This document shows positions 33,368 to 38,029 of a DNA stretch of 38,029 nt, piece by piece. The position numbers were made by a program, and so were the translations under genes. Source of the stretch: Burkholderiales bacterium (lineage in GTDB: Bacteria > Pseudomonadota > Gammaproteobacteria > Burkholderiales > Burkholderiaceae_C); NCBI GenBank assembly GCA_947446855.1, contig CANFIH010000018.1, positions 1-38,029 of the forward strand, written 5' to 3'. The number at the start of each line of letters is the position of its first letter. The stretch's first letter is position 1. Under the pieces are notes generated by a model, which saw only the letters and a list, made by a program, of their open reading frames with translations, did not search any database and was not told the origin of the DNA.

Positions 33368-34180
33368 TCAGCCAGGCTGGCGTGGCGTATCCATGGCGCG
33401 GATAGCGGCTTCTATGGCTGCGGCGGTCTCGCTGGGATGTTCCATCGGAAACAGATGGCTGCCTTCCCGCATGGTGATGTGGCCCTTGACCACTTTGGTG
33501 GTCAGCGCCATGCCGACGCGGCGCATTTCTTCAGATGCGGTGCCGCCAATATAGTAGGCCGGGCATTGCAGCGGGTGGCGCTTGAGCTGGCGCTCCAGGT
33601 TGTGTGGCAGGCCGTTGTAAATGGCGGTTTCCACATCGCGGTCAAAGGCCAGCACGCGCTTGCCATCCACATCTTCGGTGCCGTACGTCACATAGTCGCG
33701 CAGCACCTGCTCGTCCCACTTCGCAAAGGCCTTTTTGTGGCGGAAATGCGCAAAGGCCTCTTCCACGCTGGCCCAGCTATTGCGCCGGCGCTTGCTGATG
33801 GCGCCTGGTGAAAAAGAGCCGACCAGGCCGGTCTGCTTGGCCAGCCCCACCGCGCTTGATTTCCATCCGCCCAGCACCGGCGAATCCAGCAGCACCAGCC
33901 CACGGGCCAGGTGCGGCAGACGCATGGCGGCCATCAGGCTCAGGTAGCCGCCCAGGGAGTGACCCACCAGCCACACCGGTTGGCCTGCCTTCTGGGCCTC
34001 GGTTTGCGTGAACTCGCACAATTGCTGCACCAGGTGCGGCCAGTTGTTGCTAACCGGAAAGCGCGGGTCGTGACCAAACTGGTCCACCGCCTTGACCGTG
34101 AAGCCGCGCCCGCGCAGGCTGCGAAACAGCACCTTGTAGGTGCTGGCCGGGAAGCTGTTGGCGTGGGAAAAAACAATCAC
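33368..34180 (-). CDS. Alpha/beta hydrolase
   Basis: 270 residues starting at GTG 34180, the only start in frame because a TGA lies 10 codons upstream. It opens directly with the first strand VIVFSHANSFPASTYKVLF, where HANSF forms the oxyanion region (HGxP-like). The nucleophile is Ser75 in LVGHSLGGYL, and His in GSHLFPMEHP near residue 245 is the probable catalytic base. No signal peptide. It is likely an esterase or lipase-like enzyme for a small ester or lactone; the substrate cannot be told. It follows Anbu by 22 bases on the same strand. Confidence 0.85.
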   Translation of the reverse strand: MIVFSHANSFPASTYKVLFRSLRGRGFTVKAVDQFGHDPRFPVSNNWPHLVQQLCEFTQTEAQKAGQPVWLVGHSLGGYLSLMAAMRLPHLARGLVLLDSPVLGGWKSSAVGLAKQTGLVGSFSPGAISKRRRNSWASVEEAFAHFRHKKAFAKWDEQVLRDYVTYGTEDVDGKRVLAFDRDVETAIYNGLPHNLERQLKRHPLQCPAYYIGGTASEEMRRVGMALTTKVVKGHITMREGSHLFPMEHPSETAAAIEAAIRAMDTPRQPG

Positions 34181-34202
34181 GGAGCGAGGGCGGCCGTGGC
34201 GA

Positions 34203-35030
34203 CTAAATCAGGCGTTCGTCGGGCGTGGAAATTTTCTTGAGCGGCAGGCTGCGCTCGGAGGCCACCATCAACGGCACCTCGGTCACGCCGCCATTCCAGG
34301 CCGGGTCTTCAATGCTGTCAAACACTTCGCGCAGCTTCAGGCCCCAGTTGCCGTGCAGCATTTTGAAGTAGGGGTTGTGTTCGTCAATGCACACCACCTT
34401 GTCGGTGTGGAAGGTGTTGGCCTCATAGACCACCAGGTCCAGCGGCAGGCCTACCGACAGGTTGGACTTGAGTGTGGAGTCCATGGACACCAGGGCGCAC
34501 TTGGCGGCCTCGTCCAAGGGCGTGGTGGGGGTGATGACGCGGTCCAGCACCGGCTTGCCGTATTTGGATTCGCCGACCTGGAAGTAGGGTGTCTCGGGCG
34601 TGGCTTCGATGAAGTTGCCGGCCGAGTAGACCTGGAACAGGCGCATGCCTTCGCCCTTGATCTGGCCGCCAAAAATCAGCGAGACATTGAAGTCCACGCC
34701 CGATTGCTGCAGTGAGCCGGCATCGCGGTCATGCACCTTGCGGATGGTGGCGCCCAGCACACGGGCAGCTTCGAACATGCTTTTGGCATTCCAGATGGTG
34801 ACGCCTTCGTCCTCGTCATGGTCCTTCAGGCGCTCGGTCTGCAAAATTTCGCGGATGGACTGCGAGATGCTGAGGTTGCCCGCCGACAGCAGGACCATGA
34901 AGCGGTCGTCAGCCTTTTCGTAGACGATCATTTTGCGGAAGGTGCTGATCTGGTCGAGTCCGGCGTTGGTGCGGGAGTCGGAGAGGAACACCAGGCCGGC
35001 GTTGAGTTTGATGGCGACGCAGTAAGTCAT
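34203..35030 (-). CDS. Anbu: ancestral beta-subunit proteasome homologue (Ntn hydrolase)
   Basis: 275 residues from ATG 35030. After Met removal the protein starts with Thr (MTYCVAIKLNAGLVFLSDSR), the nucleophile position of proteasome beta subunits. Asp18 in LSDSRTNAG and Lys33 in STFRK, counting Met, match the catalytic Asp17/Lys33 region. The SDSRTNAG stretch and the overall length (about 250-280) distinguish Anbu from HslV (about 175). Anbu forms dodecameric helical or ring assemblies; its natural substrate is unsettled. The partners usually next to it, a transglutaminase-like protease, an alpha-E domain protein and an ATP-grasp enzyme, are absent here. It lies between mutS and an alpha/beta hydrolase. 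Confidence 0.88.
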   Translation of the reverse strand: MTYCVAIKLNAGLVFLSDSRTNAGLDQISTFRKMIVYEKADDRFMVLLSAGNLSISQSIREILQTERLKDHDEDEGVTIWNAKSMFEAARVLGATIRKVHDRDAGSLQQSGVDFNVSLIFGGQIKGEGMRLFQVYSAGNFIEATPETPYFQVGESKYGKPVLDRVITPTTPLDEAAKCALVSMDSTLKSNLSVGLPLDLVVYEANTFHTDKVVCIDEHNPYFKMLHGNWGLKLREVFDSIEDPAWNGGVTEVPLMVASERSLPLKKISTPDERLI

Positions 35031-35155
35031 GTTTTTCTGGTAACGGGGAAACCCAAGAGTGTAAAGGGTGGGGTGGTCCTCTCGGCGGTGGGGCAAGGTC
35101 GGTTGGCCGTGCGCTCTGAGGTCGAGGGGCTGGAAGCGGCTCCTTCTCGCTCGCT

Positions 35156-35229
35156 GCAGCGCTTGGGCTATGCCGGGTTCCTCATGGTGGAGTACCACAA
35201 ATCGTCACCCGGCATAGCCCAAGCGCTGC
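35156..35229. repeat. Perfect 23-bp inverted repeat, 28-base loop (REP/MITE-like element)
   Basis: The arms 35156-35178 and 35207-35229 are exactly complementary over 23 bases (arm core GCTTGGGCTATGCCGGGT), and as RNA the stem could gain a wobble and one further pair. The loop holds a small inner hairpin (GTGG/CCAC). No T-run follows on either strand, so it is not a standard terminator. It lies in the 282-base gap between mutS and Anbu, both minus strand. It looks like a mobile or repeated intergenic palindrome; copy number is unknown from this window. Confidence 0.75.
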
Positions 35230-35312
35230 GGATAGGGGTGGACAAGTACACAACAGTCCTCGCCCGGGCGGCACAGGGTACAAAACCCGCATGGCATACA
35301 AGCGAGCCGAAC

Positions 35313-37916
35313 TCAACCTTTGGCCACGAGCCCCTTGAGCACATACAGTGCCTCCAAAGCCTCGCGCGGGCTCATGGCATCCGGATTCATGGCCACGACG
35401 GCCGCTTCCACCGCCGATGCAGACGCCACCTCGGCCACCGGAGCAGAAGCAAACAAATCCACCTGCCGCTGCGAAGCCGTGGCCTGCGCCTCCAGCGCAT
35501 CCAGCGTATGCCGCGCCTGGTTCAGGACCGCCGCCGGCATGCCCGCCAGCCGCGCCACCTGCACGCCGTAGCTCTTGCTGGCCGGGCCCGGCTCAATGGC
35601 GTGCAAAAAGACGATATCGCGCCCCGCCTCGGCCGCGCTCACATGCACGTTCATGGCCGCATGGTGGGTGGCGGGGAATTCGGTCAGCTCAAAGTAATGC
35701 GTGGCAAACAGCGTGAAGGACTGGGTCTTGTCGTGCAGCTGGGTGGCAATCGCACTGGCCAGGGCCAGGCCGTCGAAGGTGGAGGTGCCGCGGCCGATCT
35801 CGTCCATCAGCACCAGGCTTTGCGGCGTGGCGGCGTGCAGGATCTGCGCGCCCTCGGTCATCTCCAGCATGAAGGTGGACTGGGCGTTGGCCAGGTCATC
35901 GGCCGCACCGATACGGGTGTGGATGGCATCAATCGGCCCCAGCGTGCAGGCCGTGGCCGGCACATGGCTGCCCATGCTGGCGAGCAGCACGATGAGCGCG
36001 ACCTGGCGCATATAGGTGGATTTGCCGCCCATATTCGGGCCGGTGATCATCTGCATGCGTTGCTTCGCGCCCAGGCGGGTGTCGTTGGCGATGAAATTCC
36101 CGCTCGACAACTCGGCCAGCCTGGCCTGCACCACCGGGTGGCGGCCCTGCGTGATGTCGATGCAGGGTTGTTCGACAAACTGCGGCGCGCACCAGTCCAG
36201 TGTCAGGGCGCGCTCGGTCAGTGCGCAGAGTGCGTCCAGCGTGGCCAGGGCCTGCGCGGTGCGGGTCAGCATGGGCACAAAGGCCTGCAGCTGGTCCAGC
36301 ACCTGCTCGAACAGCCATTTCTCGCGTGCCAGAGCGCGCTCCTGCGCGCTCAGGGCCTTGTCTTCAAAGGCTTTCAGTTCGGGCGTGATAAAGCGCTCGG
36401 CGTTTTTCAGGGTCTGGCGGCGGCGGTAGTCTTCCGGCACGTTGGCGGCCTGGGCCGCGCTGACCTCAATGTAAAAGCCATGCACGCGGTTGAACTGCAC
36501 GCGCAGGGTGGCAATGCCGCTGCGCGCCTTTTCGCGCACCTCCAGGTCCAGCAAAAAGGCATCGCAATTGGTCTGGATGGCGCGCAGCTCGTCCAGCTCG
36601 GCATCGAAGCCGGTGGCAATCACGCCGCCATCGCGCACCATCGCAGCGGGCTCGGGCGCAATGCCCGCGGCTATCAGGTTGGCGCATTCGGGCGCCGCCA
36701 GCAGGGCGTAGGCCATGTCGCGCAACTGGCCGTCCAGGCCCTGCAGCTGCTGCGACAGGCTCTGCGTCTTCTGCAGCGTCAGCAGCAGCGCCACCAGCTC
36801 GCGCGGGCGCACCTGGCGCAGGGCCATGCGGGCGGTGATGCGCTCCACATCGGCGCAGCCCTTGAGTTGGGCGCGCAGGCTCTGCCACAGGTTGGCGTGG
36901 GCACCCGTATGCAGCGTATGGATGGCGTGCAGGCGCTGGCGCGCTTGCGCGCGATCGCGCTTGGGCTCCAGCAACCAGCGCTTCAGGGCCCGGCTGCCCA
37001 TGCCGGTCATGCAGGTGTCCAGCAGCGAGAACAGGGTGGGGGAGTCCTCGCCGCGCAGCGTCTGCACCAGCTCCAGGTTGCGCCGCGTGGTGGCCGGCAG
37101 GTCAATCAAGGCGTCGTCGCGCTGCACCTGCACGCTGCTGATATGCGTGAGCTTGCGCCCTTGCGTGTGCTCGGCATAGGCCAGGAGGGCGGCGGCGGCG
37201 GCATGGGCCAGCGGCAGGTCTTGCGCGTTCCAGCTGGTCAAGGACGCGGCCTGCAGGGCGGAGAGCAACTTGGTCTGGCCCAGGGCACTTTCAAACTGAA
37301 ATTCCGGACGCGCGGTCAGAAAGATCGAGGTGCCCATGCGCATGCGTTTGAGCCGGTCTTCAAAACTGCCGGTCACCGCGGCGCTATAGGCCAGCTCGCT
37401 GGGACTCACGCGGCTGATCCAGGCGCCCAGTGCGTCGGGCGCGCATTCGGCCAGGAACACAATGCCCTGCGTCACCGACAACCAGGCCAGGCCGCAGCGG
37501 TTGCGCGGGCCCTGGTGCACGGCCATCAGCATGGACTCGGTCTTTTCGTTCAGCAGCTCGGAATCGGTCAGCGTGCCGGGCGTCACCACCCGCATCACCT
37601 TGCGCTCCACCGGCCCCTTGCCACCCACTTCGCCGATCTGCTCGCAAATCGCCACCGACTCGCCCTGGCGGATCAGCTTGGCCAGATAGCCTTCCATGGC
37701 GTGAAAGGGCACGCCGGCCATGGGGATCGGCTGGCCGGCGCTCTGACCGCGTGCGGTGAGCGTGATGTCCAGCAGGCGCGCCGCCTTCTCGGCGTCGGCG
37801 TAAAACATCTCGTAAAAGTCCCCCATGCGGTAGAACAGCAAGGTGTCCGGGAAGTCCGCTTTGAGGGCCAGGTATTGGGCCATCATGGGGGTGTGTTGCT
37901 TGAGGTCTTCTGTCAT
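35313..37916 (-). CDS. mutS: DNA mismatch repair protein MutS
   Basis: 867 residues (E. coli 853) from ATG 37916. The mismatch-sensing Phe-x-Glu is F34-Y-E36 in [15 protein letters not shown], the standard position. The connector, lever and clamp regions follow. The ATPase domain has Walker [10 protein letters not shown], Walker [13 protein letters not shown] and the downstream [10 protein letters not shown] motif. The C-terminal part carries an Ala/Val-rich stretch (about 815-850) before the final helix. It binds mismatches and, with MutL, begins repair. It is intact. A very long open frame on the opposite strand is a shadow of its codon bias. Confidence 0.97.
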   Translation of the reverse strand: MTEDLKQHTPMMAQYLALKADFPDTLLFYRMGDFYEMFYADAEKAARLLDITLTARGQSAGQPIPMAGVPFHAMEGYLAKLIRQGESVAICEQIGEVGGKGPVERKVMRVVTPGTLTDSELLNEKTESMLMAVHQGPRNRCGLAWLSVTQGIVFLAECAPDALGAWISRVSPSELAYSAAVTGSFEDRLKRMRMGTSIFLTARPEFQFESALGQTKLLSALQAASLTSWNAQDLPLAHAAAAALLAYAEHTQGRKLTHISSVQVQRDDALIDLPATTRRNLELVQTLRGEDSPTLFSLLDTCMTGMGSRALKRWLLEPKRDRAQARQRLHAIHTLHTGAHANLWQSLRAQLKGCADVERITARMALRQVRPRELVALLLTLQKTQSLSQQLQGLDGQLRDMAYALLAAPECANLIAAGIAPEPAAMVRDGGVIATGFDAELDELRAIQTNCDAFLLDLEVREKARSGIATLRVQFNRVHGFYIEVSAAQAANVPEDYRRRQTLKNAERFITPELKAFEDKALSAQERALAREKWLFEQVLDQLQAFVPMLTRTAQALATLDALCALTERALTLDWCAPQFVEQPCIDITQGRHPVVQARLAELSSGNFIANDTRLGAKQRMQMITGPNMGGKSTYMRQVALIVLLASMGSHVPATACTLGPIDAIHTRIGAADDLANAQSTFMLEMTEGAQILHAATPQSLVLMDEIGRGTSTFDGLALASAIATQLHDKTQSFTLFATHYFELTEFPATHHAAMNVHVSAAEAGRDIVFLHAIEPGPASKSYGVQVARLAGMPAAVLNQARHTLDALEAQATASQRQVDLFASAPVAEVASASAVEAAVVAMNPDAMSPREALEALYVLKGLVAKG

Positions 37917-37969
37917 CGTGCGAGTCTATCAACGTCGGTGCGGAACGAAGGCCGCAGGGCCTGCCGCGC

Positions 37970-37975
37970 TAGAAT
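37970..37975 (+). promoter_or_regulatory. Candidate -10 (TAGAAT) for a divergent gene beyond the window
   Basis: TAGAAT, in the context GCTAGAATG, lies in the 113 bases after the mutS start. There is no clear -35. An ATG at 38024-38026, followed by AGC at the window end, could be the start of a plus-strand gene, but only two codons are visible, so no protein can be named. Confidence 0.3.
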
Positions 37976-38029
37976 GTGGGCCCAACCCGACCCGCTGCCT
38001 GCACGCCTTGGTTGCGAATATTCATGAGC

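Noticed and set aside
34731-38027. A 1098-codon open frame on the plus strand opposite mutS
   Set aside because: It mirrors MutS codon by codon; high GC at third positions removes stops on the opposite strand. The translation is Gly/His/Gln/Arg-rich with no domain and no proper start.

Overview
The window looks like chromosomal DNA of a Gram-negative betaproteobacterium of the order Burkholderiales, most likely family Comamonadaceae (Rhodoferax/Polaromonas-like). This rests on high GC, the protein style of the genes, and the mix of families: PPK2, TctA/TctB, proteobacterial GshA, two-zinc-motif TrxC, GlnS, a Liv-type binding protein, Anbu and MutS. The genus is an inference. I saw no rRNA, tRNA, CRISPR array or insertion sequence.

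Layout. 1-5668 (+): the tail of a polyphosphate kinase 2, a spermidine-synthase-like gene overlapping an orphan GspE/PilB-type ATPase, TctB-TctA tricarboxylate transporter membrane subunits, a GNAT acetyltransferase and a small membrane protein. 5685-9305: a NUDIX-NlpC/P60 pair (-), an SDR of the 3-hydroxyacyl-CoA dehydrogenase type (+), and a membrane protein with a ruined GGDEF domain (-). 9486-18816: housekeeping and redox genes, namely gshA, a phasin-like gene, the ribosome-assembly GTPase YlqF, DUF427, a universal stress protein behind an FNR-type box, a DsbG-like thiol protein, an RcnB-like protein, DUF938, a DUF6172-like gene, an RNase D-like exonuclease, trxC, two small unknown genes, DUF924 and an M14-type zinc hydrolase.

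18834-25016 is the accessory part: a chaperone-usher fimbrial locus on the minus strand, in the order pilin, chaperone, usher, two-domain adhesin. A miniature pilin-like gene on the plus strand points toward it. The intergenic DNA is visibly AT-richer than the surroundings. Related palindromes centred on AAGTNACTT-like cores lie in front of the mini-pilin, the chaperone and the pilin, and a strong RNA hairpin separates pilin from chaperone.

25017-38029 returns to core genes: glnS, a branched-chain amino acid binding protein, a DUF937/YidB-like gene, a MacA/split-MacB efflux operon followed by uppP, and then mutS, the Anbu proteasome homologue and an alpha/beta hydrolase on the minus strand. 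The mutS-Anbu gap holds a perfect 23-bp inverted repeat. The best candidates for something undescribed are the fimbrial locus with its mini-pilin and shared palindromes, the 23-bp hairpin element, and the solitary Anbu.
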